Below, in pieces: positions 27,772 through 36,927 of a stretch of DNA of 64,000 nt. Under the pieces are notes generated by a model. The model searched no databases and was not told where the DNA came from. It worked only from the letters and a program-made list of their open reading frames with translations. This stretch comes from Deltaproteobacteria bacterium (lineage in GTDB: Bacteria > JADJOY01): assembly GCA_016713535.1 (NCBI GenBank), contig JADJOY010000001.1:248001-312000 (forward strand). The letters are read 5' to 3'. Each line of letters begins with the position of its first letter. Position 1 is the stretch's first letter. The translations under genes and the position numbers were made by a program.

Positions 27772-28548
27772 ATGCACAGGCCTCGGGTGCTGGTGGTCGC
27801 CGGGTTCGACCCGAGCGGAGGTGCGGGCGTCACCGCCGATCTGGCGGTGCTGGCGAAAGCCGGCGTGCGCGGCGTCGCGGTCGCGACCGCGCTGACCTTG
27901 CAGGGCGCCTCGGGTGTCGAGCGTGTCGATGCCACCGAAGCCTCGCTGGTCGAGCGCACCATCCGGCGACTCGCGGACGATGGACCGATCGATGCGGTCA
28001 AGATCGGGATGCTCGCTCGCGGCGAGATCGTGGAGGCCGTCGACGCGGCGCTGCGTGTGATCGCGCACGGCGCGGTGGTGCTCGACCCGGTGCTCGCTTC
28101 GGGCACCGGCTTTCCGCTCCTGGACGACCGCGGCTGCGCGGTGCTGCGCGAGCGCCTGCTGCGCCAGGTCGACGTCGTGACGCCGAACGCGCAAGAGGCC
28201 GCGCGCCTCGGAGCGCCCGAGCCGGCCTCCACCGCGCAAGCCGTGGCGGCGGCGCGTGCCCTGCTCGGACTCGGCACGCGCGCAGTGCTGCTCAAGGGCG
28301 GCCACCTCCCCGACGCGCCCGACGACGTGTGGTGGGACCACGAGGGCGCGCTGGTGATGCCGGGGCGTCGCATCGGCGAGGGTCGCATCCACGGGGCCGG
28401 CTGCGCCCTGTCGTCGTGGCTGGCGGGAGGGCTCGCTCTCGGCCTCTCGCCACGCGCCGCCGCACGACGGGCCAAGGCCGAGGTCGCGGCCGCGATCGAG
28501 CGCGCCGTGCCCGAGGCCAACGGCGTGCGCTACCTCAGCTTCCGCTGA
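27772..28548 (+). CDS. thiD: Hydroxymethylpyrimidine / phosphomethylpyrimidine kinase
   Basis: A 258-residue ribokinase-fold enzyme that phosphorylates HMP and HMP phosphate for thiamine synthesis. Signatures are VVAGFDPSGGAGVTADL near the N-terminus, KIGMLARGEIVEAV, VLDPVLASGTGFPLL and the anion-hole/catalytic motif IHGAGCALSSW. The usual GTGC is GAGC here, with the catalytic cysteine retained. Start ATG 27772. Pairing with thiE supports the assignment. It ends just before a strong hairpin shared with the convergent coiled-coil gene. Confidence 0.93.
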   Translation: MHRPRVLVVAGFDPSGGAGVTADLAVLAKAGVRGVAVATALTLQGASGVERVDATEASLVERTIRRLADDGPIDAVKIGMLARGEIVEAVDAALRVIAHGAVVLDPVLASGTGFPLLDDRGCAVLRERLLRQVDVVTPNAQEAARLGAPEPASTAQAVAAARALLGLGTRAVLLKGGHLPDAPDDVWWDHEGALVMPGRRIGEGRIHGAGCALSSWLAGGLALGLSPRAAARRAKAEVAAAIERAVPEANGVRYLSFR

Positions 28549-28595
28549 CCGCCGTCGCGAAGCAGCACGGCGGTGCGACCACGGCGGAGACGGGA

Positions 28596-28623
28596 ACGCC
28601 GCGAGGAGCGATCCTCGCGGCGT
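28596..28623. terminator. 12-bp perfect hairpin between convergent genes
   Basis: Arms ACGCCGCGAGGA (28596-28607) and TCCTCGCGGCGT (28612-28623) pair perfectly around a GCGA tetraloop, a stable GNRA-type loop. The hairpin lies between the ends of thiD and the coiled-coil gene and probably ends transcription from both sides. There is no T tract. Confidence 0.65.
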
Positions 28624-28668
28624 CTCGCCGAAGCTCGGTGACGGCCCTGGCCGTCGGGGGTCACGCCT

Positions 28669-30852
28669 TCACGGCGCGACCTGGAATCGCAGCGCGCGTC
28701 GGTCCTCGCTGTCGCCGACCTTGAGCGTGCTCATGAGGGTGTAGCTGCCCACCGGCAGGTTCCCCGGCAGCGCCGACTCGAGCGTCGCGGAGAAGGCCCC
28801 GTTCTGGGGGCCGAGCTTTCGCGACACGGAGAGGAAGTCGACGGGGCTGCCGTTGGGATCGAGCACCTGCAGGGTGATCGAACGCGGCTCGTCGGAGCCG
28901 GCGTCCTGCACCTTGTACTTGAGCGTGACGTAGAGCTTGTCGCCGAGGCGGAAGCTCGACTGCGACGACTGCTGCGAGCCGTCGTTGGTCACCACGACTT
29001 TGGTGATCCGGACCTCGCGGCTGGCGGCCGCGGGCGAGCTCACCGGCGGCATCGGCTCGGCGACCCGTGGAGTCTCGACGGGGCGGACGGGCTCGACGGT
29101 GCGCGGGGCCTCAGCGACCGGGGTCGGCGCGGACGGCGGCGCCATCTCGGTGCGCGGCGGCGTCACGACCGCCACGGGCGGCGGGGGCGGAACCTGGCGG
29201 CCCATGCGCTCGAGCTGACCCTCGAGCTGCTGGTTGCGGTCCTCGGCGGCGGCGAGCTTGGCTTCCGTCTGGTGCAACATCTGCTCGACGGCCTCGCGGA
29301 CCATCTCGGCGACGCGGAGCTGCTTCTCGGCGTCGGTGCGGGTGGCGAGCTTGTCCTTGAACTCGGCCTCGAGGTCGGCCTTCGACTTCTCGAGCGCGAC
29401 GATCTGACTCTTGGTGGCCGCGAGCTCGTTCTGGAGCGCGAGGATCTCGTTGGTGGAGCGGTTCAGCTCCTTGCCGGTGTCCTGGCTCTTCGAGACCGCG
29501 TCCTTGAGGTTCTGGTTGGCGGCGTTCGCGCTCTGACGCAGCGCCTCGCTCTCGGACTCGGCCTGCTGGCGCGCACGGTTGGTGTCGGCGAGCTGGGCGT
29601 TGAGCGCCTCGACCTGCGTGAGGAGCGACGCCCGCTCCTTCTCGAACTGCGCCTTCGTCGCTGCGGTTTGCTCGAGGCTCGCGACGGTGCTCTTGCTTTC
29701 CTCGGCGCTGCGGTTGAGCGCCGCCTTCAGCGACTCGTTCTCGGTCGCGAGGCGCTTGAACTCGGCGTCCGTGGCCGCCCGGGTGCGGGTGAGTTCGTCG
29801 AGGCGGGTGCGCATCGCGCCGTTCTCGTCGGACAGGCGCTTGACCTCGGCGGAGAGGCGTTCTTGCGACTGGCTGAGTGCCTGGTTGTCCGACTGCAGCC
29901 GTTCGAGGTTGCCTTTCATCGAGCCGGCCTGCTCGCTCGAGGCGCGCACCTTGTCGGTCAGCAACGCGCTCGAGCTCATCTCCTTCTCGAGCTTGGCCTG
30001 GAGGCTGGCGCGGTCCGTCTCGGCTTGCTTGAGACGCCCCGAGAGGTCCGCGTTGGCGCCCGTCAGATCCTGGATCCGCTGGCGGAGCTGCTGGTTCTCC
30101 TTGCCCTTTTCCGCCTGCGCCGGAGTGAGCTCCGCGATCTGCTTCTCGGCCTGCGCGGCACGCGCGCCGGCGGCCTGCGCGTCACGCCCGAGGCGATCAC
30201 GCTCCGACTTCAGGTTCTCGAGTTCGACCTTCTGCTGGTTGAGCAGGGTGGTGACCTGCTGGAGCTGGTTCGAGAGGTCCTGCCGCTCCTTCATCAGGCG
30301 CTCGCGCTCGCTCGTCGACGCCTGTCCCGACACGCGAGCGTCGAGAGCGACGCGCTGCGCGTCTGCGATGGCGAGCTTGGCGGACTCGACTTCCTGCCGT
30401 GACTGATCGGTCTTGCGCTTGAGCTCCGCAGCGTCCCGGGCCATGCGGTCGAGCTCGGCCTGAGCGCTCGACTTGTCCGTCTGGAGCTGGCTGATGCGGG
30501 ATTCCAGCTCCGCCTTCTCGTTCACCACCGTGACCATCTTCTCGACGAGCTTTTCCTTGTCCTGGCGCGCATCCCGCTCGCGCGCGAGGAGCTGCTCGCG
30601 CTCGGTCTTCATCGCCTCCGCGTCGCGGCGCGCCGCGGACACCTGGTCCTGGAGATCGCGGATCTCGGCCTTGGCCCGCATGAACTCCTGGACGAGCAGG
30701 TCGTGGTCGCTGGACCGGATCACGTCCTCGGTGCTCGCCGCCGCCTTGTCGGAGGGCGCGTTCTTGCTCTGAGCGAAGGCGGGCCCGATGGGTAGCAAGC
30801 TGCTCACGAGGAGCAGTGCGAGCGGTACGCTACGCGGGGACGTGGAAGACAT
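28669..30852 (-). CDS. Secreted coiled-coil protein with C-terminal beta-sandwich domain
   Basis: A 727-residue protein I do not recognise. A signal peptide (LALLLVSSLLPIGPAFAQS, cleavage near residue 27) is followed by about 500 residues of heptad-rich coiled coil (about 50-550) packed with E, K, Q, R and A. A proline/valine linker (VPPPPPVAVV..., about 555-620) follows. The last 110 residues form a compact beta-rich domain (EVRITKVVVTNDG, LYVTLKYKVQDAG, GSYTLMSTLKVGD). It may span or scaffold the periplasm. Start ATG 30852 has GGGAGGAAA upstream. It has its own candidate promoter and ends at a shared terminator. Confidence 0.75.
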   Translation of the reverse strand: MSSTSPRSVPLALLLVSSLLPIGPAFAQSKNAPSDKAAASTEDVIRSSDHDLLVQEFMRAKAEIRDLQDQVSAARRDAEAMKTEREQLLARERDARQDKEKLVEKMVTVVNEKAELESRISQLQTDKSSAQAELDRMARDAAELKRKTDQSRQEVESAKLAIADAQRVALDARVSGQASTSERERLMKERQDLSNQLQQVTTLLNQQKVELENLKSERDRLGRDAQAAGARAAQAEKQIAELTPAQAEKGKENQQLRQRIQDLTGANADLSGRLKQAETDRASLQAKLEKEMSSSALLTDKVRASSEQAGSMKGNLERLQSDNQALSQSQERLSAEVKRLSDENGAMRTRLDELTRTRAATDAEFKRLATENESLKAALNRSAEESKSTVASLEQTAATKAQFEKERASLLTQVEALNAQLADTNRARQQAESESEALRQSANAANQNLKDAVSKSQDTGKELNRSTNEILALQNELAATKSQIVALEKSKADLEAEFKDKLATRTDAEKQLRVAEMVREAVEQMLHQTEAKLAAAEDRNQQLEGQLERMGRQVPPPPPVAVVTPPRTEMAPPSAPTPVAEAPRTVEPVRPVETPRVAEPMPPVSSPAAASREVRITKVVVTNDGSQQSSQSSFRLGDKLYVTLKYKVQDAGSDEPRSITLQVLDPNGSPVDFLSVSRKLGPQNGAFSATLESALPGNLPVGSYTLMSTLKVGDSEDRRALRFQVAP

Positions 30853-30916
30853 TCTGGTTTCCTCCCTTCGCGCGCGACCGCAGAAGACGGTGCGCGGGGG
30901 GTCGAAATCGTCGAGG

Positions 30917-30946
30917 TCTATAACAGGGTTCCGTCGAAAGATGCAA
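30917..30946 (-). promoter_or_regulatory. Candidate sigma-70 promoter of the coiled-coil gene
   Basis: On the minus strand TTGCAT (30946-30941), an 18-bp spacer and TATAGA (30922-30917) point toward the coiled-coil gene. The start site would be near 30910, about 58 nt before the ATG. Confidence 0.45.
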
Positions 30947-30952
30947 GGATTA

Positions 30953-30984
30953 TCACGGCTTCCGCCATGCGGCGGAGGCCGTGA
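30953..30984 (-). terminator. 14-bp hairpin after the GRAM-like gene
   Basis: Arms TCACGGCTTCCGCC (30953-30966) and GGCGGAGGCCGTGA (30971-30984) pair with a single wobble around ATGC. The hairpin starts 20 bp downstream of the stop of the minus-strand GRAM-like gene and is followed on that strand by TAATCCTT. It separates that gene from the coiled-coil promoter. Confidence 0.6.
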
Positions 30985-31003
30985 CGCAACTCGTCGCGAA
31001 GCG

Positions 31004-31777
31004 TCAGGCGGGCAGCGGCGTCCCGCAGTGCGGACAGAACCCCACCGCGGGGTCGATGGGACGGGTACAACTCGTGCAATGCGCGAGCGGGTGGCTACCG
31101 TGTCCGCTGCGGGGAGCCTCGGTGACCGAGAGCAGCAGGCCCTTTGCGGCGAGGGCGCGCCGCAAGGTCGCGACGAAGGCCTCGGGAAGCTCGCCGAGGA
31201 TCAGTAGCTGGGCGTTGCGAGCGCGGATCCGGGTGCGCCGATCGAGGCTCCCGCTGGTCTCGATGCCTTCGATCGCCTCGACCGGAAGCTGCAGGTCGCG
31301 CGCGCCCATCGCCCTGTCGAGGACGCCGATCGGGGTGAACGACACCCGACGGTTCGTCACATGGAGCAGGCCGCTCTGGGTGAGCAGGCGGCTCACGAAC
31401 AGGTTGACCCTCGCCTCGGCGAGCACTTCCTCGCGGTGCGAGATCTCGCTCTGGGAGGAGCGGCTCACCAGCGCACGTAGCTCGCGCTCGAGGTTCTCGA
31501 AGTTGCGACCGACGAAGCGGTACGTCTTGATGGCCGAGCGAACCGTCAGCTTCTTGGTGGCCAAGCCTTCGCACGAGAGGCGCTGGATCTCGTCGATCGC
31601 GAGAGACACGCGCTCCGCGCCCACCACGCGGTCGATGGTGCCGGTCGGCACGAACATCAGCCGCAGCGAGGTGAGATGGAGGAGCCCCGACTGCGCGAGC
31701 ATCCTCGAGATGTAATAAGTAGCCCGAACGCGCTCGATCGCGCGTTCCGCAGGCTCGAGCACGACGTCGGTGGCCAT
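31004..31777 (-). CDS. Tandem GRAM/PH-like domain protein with C-terminal zinc ribbon
   Basis: A 257-residue protein made of two copies of the same module. Copy 1 (about 20-105) has YYISRMLAQSGLLHLTSLRLMF and copy 2 (about 125-210) has LFVSRLLTQSGLLHVTNRRVSF; both continue with a PxGxxDRxxGA turn and a strand ending in a helix. This looks like a duplicated GRAM or bacterial PH domain, which usually binds membranes or proteins. A rubredoxin-like zinc ribbon closes the protein (Cys234, Cys237, Cys248, Cys251). No transmembrane segment is present. Function is unknown. Start ATG 31777. Confidence 0.75.
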   Translation of the reverse strand: MATDVVLEPAERAIERVRATYYISRMLAQSGLLHLTSLRLMFVPTGTIDRVVGAERVSLAIDEIQRLSCEGLATKKLTVRSAIKTYRFVGRNFENLERELRALVSRSSQSEISHREEVLAEARVNLFVSRLLTQSGLLHVTNRRVSFTPIGVLDRAMGARDLQLPVEAIEGIETSGSLDRRTRIRARNAQLLILGELPEAFVATLRRALAAKGLLLSVTEAPRSGHGSHPLAHCTSCTRPIDPAVGFCPHCGTPLPA

Positions 31778-31837
31778 CCCGAGCGGTCGTCAGTGGGCGG
31801 TGCGCCGAGTGGCCCGACCCGAATTGACGTGGGGGCC

Positions 31838-31867
31838 TGTATAGGGCACAAGCTCGAGGCCAGTCAA
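31838..31867 (-). promoter_or_regulatory. Candidate sigma-70 promoter of the GRAM-like gene
   Basis: On the minus strand TTGACT (31867-31862), an 18-bp spacer and TATACA (31843-31838) point toward the GRAM-like gene, giving a leader of about 54 nt. It lies in the 129-bp divergent gap before the small zinc-protein gene. Confidence 0.5.
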
Positions 31868-31906
31868 CGCGACGGCGGTGCGCTTCCGGAGGGTGGACGC
31901 CGGCGC

Positions 31907-32202
31907 ATGGGGAGCGGGGTCGTGCGAACCTGTCACGCGTGTGGGTCGGACATCGGGATCGAGGGACGAGTGGGCTTCCGGGACGAGTGCCCCGGCTGTC
32001 TCCGCGCGCTCCACATGTGCCTGAACTGCAAGCACTGGGATGAGTCGTCGGGCGGTCGTTGTCGTGAGCCAGTCGCCGAGAAGGTGCGCGATCCCGATCG
32101 CGGCAACCTGTGCGACTGGTTCGTGTTCCAGGAGGGGTGCGCGGGGATGCCGGCGCGCTCACCGCGGCCCGAGCCGCCGCCGAGAAGCTCTTCAAGCCGT
32201 GA
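31907..32202 (+). CDS. Small cysteine-rich zinc-binding protein (frameshifted in this sequence)
   Basis: After adding one base this is a 98-residue protein of a small conserved family of unknown function. It has CHACG, a conserved VGFRDECPGC, HMCLNCKHWD, GRCREP and the block DRGNLCDWF, so at least eight cysteines likely hold two zinc ions. The frame breaks in GGGG at 32143-32146; the family-like C-terminus ALTAARAAAEKLFKP runs in the next frame to a TGA at 32200-32202. Start ATG 31907 with GGAGGG upstream. It is divergent from the GRAM-like gene, which also ends in a zinc ribbon. Confidence 0.72.
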
Positions 32203-32233
32203 TCGGGCCGGGGTCGCCGGCGCGCACGGGTCG

Positions 32234-34302
32234 TCAGCCGCGTGCACGGCCTGGCTCGGCCGGCGACCGTCCGCGCGCCGTGCCCTCGCCGCCGAGCTGG
32301 ACCACCGGACGTCCACCCGCGGCGGCGCGCGTCGCGAGCTTGAGGCTCTGGTCCCGGCTACGGAGCTGCCGGTAGTCGGGTTCCGTGAGGATCAGGTACT
32401 CGAAGCACCGCACGCGCTGGTTCTCGAAGCCCTTGAACACGGGCTGGTGCGGGATCTCGCGGATCAGGACCATCCGGTCGATCACCGGGTCCTTGTAGAT
32501 CAGCGCGAAAGCGTAGTGCTGGAACGGCGACTTGGCATCGCGCGTTTCCTCGGGGTCGTAGCGCGGGAGGTTCTCGGCACGTACCTGGTAGCGGAGCTCC
32601 TGGAAGGGCGACTCCAGCGAGACGATGCCGCTGTTGTTGAGGGTCCCTTCGGCGTCGATCGAGGCGTGGAAGATGCGAAGGGGATCGGGCTCGCGCCCCG
32701 GGTTCGGGCCCATCAGGTATTTCTCGCCCGCCTTACCGGTGGTGAGCCGCGAGGTGAGGTTGATCACCTGGCCGATGCGACGGAACTCCTCGCGCGGCGC
32801 GCCGTCTAGCGCGGTGCCCTGGTAGATCGAGATCAGCGCGCTTTCGCCGGTGCCGAGGCCCACCCGGATGCCGTCGACGAAGGGGCTCTCCATCGGGCTG
32901 TCGTAGACGCGTCGTTTGATGACGCGCTGACTCTCGTAATGGTCGTAGAAGACCGACACGTACCGGACCGCGTCGATCGCCCGCTCGAAGCTCTCGAACA
33001 CCGCGTCACCCTCGAACGACTCGGGGCGTCCGTCGAACTCGCCGAGGCGATCGCGACGGATGGCGAAGAGGTTCTGGATCGCGAGCCCCGCGTACTCGTT
33101 CAGCACTTCGCGGGTACGGCGGCTGAAGCCGATGATGTCGAAGAGCGCGTAGGTACCCCAGCGGTTGTGGTTGTAGAGGTTCTCGCGGTCGAGCGTGATC
33201 GGCACCGTGCGCTCGCTCAGGACGACGTCGTGCAGGTAGGTCGTACCGTCCTCGATCCGGACCTCCCGGATCAGGCTCCTGAGCGCGTTCAGGAAGTCCC
33301 ACACCAGCAGGTCGTTGGTGACTACGGCGTACGCCCGCGCCAGCTCGCGTAGGCGCGCGAGGTGCGTCAGGTCGCGCTTGAGCTCGCGGGGATAGTCGCT
33401 CGATGTGAGGTGGAAGAGCACGTAGCGGCTCACGTCCTCGCGGTGCGCCAGGCGATGGGCCCAGTCCTCGCGGGCGGTCGGTGGCGGACCGTCCTTCAAG
33501 AAGGCTTCCTGGAGATAGAGCGAGCGCACGCTCGGTCGCCCCCGCTCGAGGTCCTCGTAGTCGCGCCGCAGGGTCTGCTCGACCACGTCGAAGAGCCTGA
33601 GGAAGCTGTCCGGGTCGAGGCCGTAGTCCTTGACCAGGAACACGTTGCGGAGGTTCGGGCGGTGGTAGAGCGAGTCCGGCCGTTCGCTGTCGATGAGCCG
33701 GTTCTCGCAAAGCATCGCGAGCAGCGGGTTGACGAAGACACGCTCGGTCCACGGTCCCGGCTTGGTGCGATGGAAGATCTGCCTCAGTGACGCGTTGGCG
33801 AGGCGGTGGCGCGTTCCGAGGCTCGCGAGTACGAGCCGTTTGATCCGGCCGTAGCGGACCGGGTCGCGGGCGAGCAGGTGGCTCAGGCGGTGGTGCGCGT
33901 TGAGCGTGGTCGCGATCCGCTCGCTCAGGAGCAGCCACACCACGTTCTCGAACTTGAAGATCCCGCCGCCGCTCACCGCCTTGACCAGCAGATCGGCGAG
34001 GATCTCGACGTAGCGCTCGCCGAGCAGGCGCTGCTCGGCCTCCGGGCTGGTCACGTCTTCGCGGAAGTGCGGGTCGTCGAGGTGGTGGTCGACGAGGCGG
34101 GTGACCAGCTTCTCGAGCTCGCGGTCCATCTCGCGATTCGGCGCGACCGCGAACCCTCCCCGATGATCTCGTCCTGGGTGCCGATCTTGGAGAGGTGGGG
34201 GATCTCGTTCTCGATCCCCGGCAACAGCCGGCGTAGGGTCGCGACCGGGGTGCCGAAGCGGCACTTGCGTGCCACGGTCTCGAGTCGCTTGAGGTCACCC
34301 AT
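32234..34302 (-). CDS. Protein with divergent class III nucleotidyl cyclase domain (frameshifted in this sequence)
   Basis: Restored length is 689 residues. Residues 1-370 form a mainly helical region I do not recognise. A cyclase homology domain follows: the first metal aspartate is in ALFDIIGFS, the second lies exactly 44 residues later in FEGDAVFESF, the spacing usual for class III cyclases. GIRVGLGTGES and RRIGQVINLTSRL supply the transition-state Asn and Arg. The cyclase call is therefore made on motifs, spacing and order. A C-terminal domain of about 150 residues follows. The frame breaks at CCC 34154-34156, after GTQDEIIGEG. Start ATG 34302. No membrane segment is evident. Confidence 0.65.
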
Positions 34303-34562
34303 CTGCGTCGGGGAGGCGGCCAACGGACCGCGCGCGCTTCGCCCCGTCCCGTCTCGAGCAACGATCGTGCCGACAGCCTGGGCGGTCCGCCGCGCAGGCT
34401 CGCCTCAACAAGTTCAGGTGGTTAGCCCGGACGGGACGAGGGTCGCGGGCGCCGGCGGTGTCAACCAGCGCCAACAGCGTGACAGTCGATGACGGTCCCT
34501 TGCTGGTTGTCCCGAACGTCACGGCCCCAGCCCGACCGGACGGCGCCCTCGCGCCGGACCCC

Positions 34563-36029
34563 TCAGGCGAGGGGCGCCGCGGCCGCAGCGGGTTCGAGAC
34601 GCGGGGACTGGGCGCGGGGGCGACCGTAGAAGGCGCGCTGCGCCGCCACCCACCCCTTGTAGACGAGCTGGCTGCGGTTGGGCGTCTGGCGCAGGATCCG
34701 GAGCACCCGGCTCGGCCGGGTATAGAAGCGCCTGTAGCCGCGATTGCGGATATCGAGGAGCTCGGCGTCGTCGAGCGAGGAGCGCTGGCTCTTCGGGGTC
34801 TGGTAGTCGTAGCCGGTGATGGCGTCGAGGGTGAACGCGGTGCGGTGGTCCTCGCCCGAGTCGGGGCTCACCGAGTCGTCGTAGTAGTTCACGATCGAGA
34901 GCGAGATCGAGTTGAGCGGGAGCGAGCACGCGAGGTCGATGGTCGTCTCCATCTCCTCGCGGGTCTCACCCTCGAACCCGATCATGAAGAAGCAGTGAGT
35001 GAAGATGCCGCGCGCGCTGCATTTGCGGATCGTCTCGCAGATCTTGGCGATCTGGCTGCGGCGTCCGAGCGTCTTCTGGCGCTGCTCGCTCGCGGTCTCG
35101 ATCGCGAAGGCCGCGAAGATCGTGCCCATCTCCTTGAACTTGTCGAGCAGCTCGTCGTCGAAGATCTCGCCGCGGAGGCCGTTGGGGAAGGACCAGTTGA
35201 AGCGCATCCCCGAGCGCAGCACGGCGTCGCACACGGACTTGGCGCGGTCCAGGTCGAAGTTGAAGATGTCGTCCTGGACCAGGATGTCGCGCACACCGTA
35301 CCGGTCGTGGAGCACCCGAAGCTCCTCGATCACGTTCTCCGGCGAGCGTGCGCGGAACTTCTTCCCTTGAACGTGGTGGCAATAACTACAGCGATACGGA
35401 CAACCACGCGACGTGAAGATGACCGCGTTGCGGCGCTCGACGAACAGGTACTGGTTCGCGAACGAGAAGTCGTAGTGGGCGAAATCGACGAGGTCCCACG
35501 CCGGCAGCGGAATTGCGTCGAGGTCGGCGATGAACGGCCGCTCGGGGGCGAGCTGGGCGATACCGCCCGCGCCGCGAGTGGCCAGGCCTGCGACCGCGGA
35601 GAGATCACCCCCGGCGTCGAGCGTGCGGAGCAACTCGAGGAAGGTCTCCTCTCCCTCGCCGATGACGGCTGCGTCGACGTTGCGGTCACGCAGGATCGAG
35701 CGCCAGGAGCAGCTCGCGTAAGGCCCGCCGAACACGATCGGCACCTCCGGCAGCGCTCGCTTGGTGGCGTCGGCGACCCGATGCGCAACGGCGCCGTCGA
35801 CGTTGAACGAGCCGATCCCCACGATGTCGGGCTTCAGGGCGGCAATGCGGGCCGCGGCCTCGGCGGGCTCCGGATAGTCGACGAACAGGTCGACGATCCG
35901 GACGTCGACCTCGGGGTGGTGCTTGCGCAGGTAGCTCGCGAGATACAGGAGGCCGAGCGGAAGAAATCGCTCGGTGACCGACGAGCGCATCGCCGAGCGG
36001 GCCAGGACCACGCGCTGGATTCGATTCAT
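34563..36029 (-). CDS. B12-binding-domain radical SAM protein
   Basis: A 488-residue protein. The N-terminal B12-binding-type domain (about 1-150) includes LGLLYLASYLRKHHPEVDV and VIGEGEETFLELL. The radical SAM core has the canonical cluster motif SRGCPYRCSYCHHV (C-x3-C-x2-C), then LVQDDIFNFD, AFAIETASEQ and FMIGFEGETREEM. This group includes enzymes making C-methylations and rearrangements in lipids, pigments and natural products; the substrate here is unknown. It is divergent from a methyltransferase and a large membrane protein, which may share its pathway. The ATG at 36029 gives MNRIQRVVL. Confidence 0.87.
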   Translation of the reverse strand: MNRIQRVVLARSAMRSSVTERFLPLGLLYLASYLRKHHPEVDVRIVDLFVDYPEPAEAAARIAALKPDIVGIGSFNVDGAVAHRVADATKRALPEVPIVFGGPYASCSWRSILRDRNVDAAVIGEGEETFLELLRTLDAGGDLSAVAGLATRGAGGIAQLAPERPFIADLDAIPLPAWDLVDFAHYDFSFANQYLFVERRNAVIFTSRGCPYRCSYCHHVQGKKFRARSPENVIEELRVLHDRYGVRDILVQDDIFNFDLDRAKSVCDAVLRSGMRFNWSFPNGLRGEIFDDELLDKFKEMGTIFAAFAIETASEQRQKTLGRRSQIAKICETIRKCSARGIFTHCFFMIGFEGETREEMETTIDLACSLPLNSISLSIVNYYDDSVSPDSGEDHRTAFTLDAITGYDYQTPKSQRSSLDDAELLDIRNRGYRRFYTRPSRVLRILRQTPNRSQLVYKGWVAAQRAFYGRPRAQSPRLEPAAAAAPLA

Positions 36030-36059
36030 GGGGGGACCCGTCTCGATGTCGGGTCGAGG

Positions 36060-36088
36060 AGAATACCAGCCCATCTCCGGGTGGCCAA
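36060..36088 (-). promoter_or_regulatory. Candidate promoter of the radical SAM gene
   Basis: On the minus strand TTGGCC (36088-36083), a 17-bp spacer and TATTCT (36065-36060) precede the ATG at 36029 by about 25 nt from the predicted start site. The -35 box is weak. Confidence 0.35.
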
Positions 36089-36180
36089 AGGTGCGGCTCA
36101 GCCGAGGTGGGCTCCCGTCACCGCGGGCGGCGATGGAGCGGAAGACGCGTCGTCGGCACGCCTGATACGCTCGCGCAGCC

Positions 36181-36927
36181 GTGGAATCCGCCCTCTACGA
36201 AGAGTGGAACCGGATCGAGACGCGCCACTGGTGGTTCGTGGGGCGCGGCTCGCTGTTCGTGCGCATGCTCGGGCGCTACCTCGGCGAGGCGCCGCGCAGG
36301 GTGCTCGACGTGGGTTGTGGCACCGGAAGCAACGTGCTGCGCCTGGGACGGTTCGGCCGGGTGGTCGGTCTCGACCCGTCCGGCGAGGCGCTCAGCTACT
36401 GCCGGAGCCGGCTCGCGGGCCGTGGCGCTCTCACCGGCGGCGTGATGTCGAGCTTGCCGTTCGGCAGCGGTTCGTTCGACCTGGTCACGGCCTTCGACGT
36501 GCTGGAGCACGACGCCGATCCCGAGGCCTGCGTTCGCGAGGCCCACCGGGTTCTGGCGCCAGGCGGCTGGTTCTTCGCCAGCGTGCCCGCGTATCGGTTC
36601 ATGTGGGGTGACCACGATCGAGTCGCGCACCACTATCGGCGCTACCGGAGAGACGAGGTCGAGAAGCTGATCGCCAACGCCGGGTTCGAGGTCGTCCGGC
36701 TCACGTACCTCAACTCGGTGCTGTTCCCGGTCGCCTTCGTGTTCCGGCAAATCAAGAACCTCATCGGCGTCGTCGTCGCCCACGAGCCCCGCTCGGATTT
36801 CGGGAGTACCGCACCGGCGCTGCTGAATGGCGCGCTGCGCAGGGTGTTCGAGGCGGAGGGGCCGCTCCTCGACCACCTCGATCTGCCGTTCGGCCTTTCG
36901 ATCGCGTGCCTCGCGCGCCGGTCGTGA
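36181..36927 (+). CDS. Class I SAM-dependent methyltransferase
   Basis: A 248-residue methyltransferase. Motif I is VLDVGCGTGSNVLRL (about 41-55), motif II VVGLDPSGEAL, and the post-I region FDLVTAFDVLEHDADPEA is typical of the UbiE/Methyltransf_11 type. The C-terminal part has a hydrophobic helix (LNSVLFPVAFVFRQIKNLIG) that may contact the membrane. This type is often found beside membrane glycosyltransferases of cell-surface polymers. The GTG start at 36181 opens an operon; its TGA overlaps the GTG of the large membrane protein. Confidence 0.85.
   Translation: MESALYEEWNRIETRHWWFVGRGSLFVRMLGRYLGEAPRRVLDVGCGTGSNVLRLGRFGRVVGLDPSGEALSYCRSRLAGRGALTGGVMSSLPFGSGSFDLVTAFDVLEHDADPEACVREAHRVLAPGGWFFASVPAYRFMWGDHDRVAHHYRRYRRDEVEKLIANAGFEVVRLTYLNSVLFPVAFVFRQIKNLIGVVVAHEPRSDFGSTAPALLNGALRRVFEAEGPLLDHLDLPFGLSIACLARRS

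Noticed and set aside
34436-34464. Promoter before the minus-strand gene at 34302
   Set aside because: A perfect TTGACA exists on the minus strand at 34464-34459, but no acceptable -10 box follows at 16-18 bp.
34541-34556. Terminator after the radical SAM gene at 34563
   Set aside because: The 6-bp CGGCGC/GCGCCG hairpin is too short and too common in this base composition to call.
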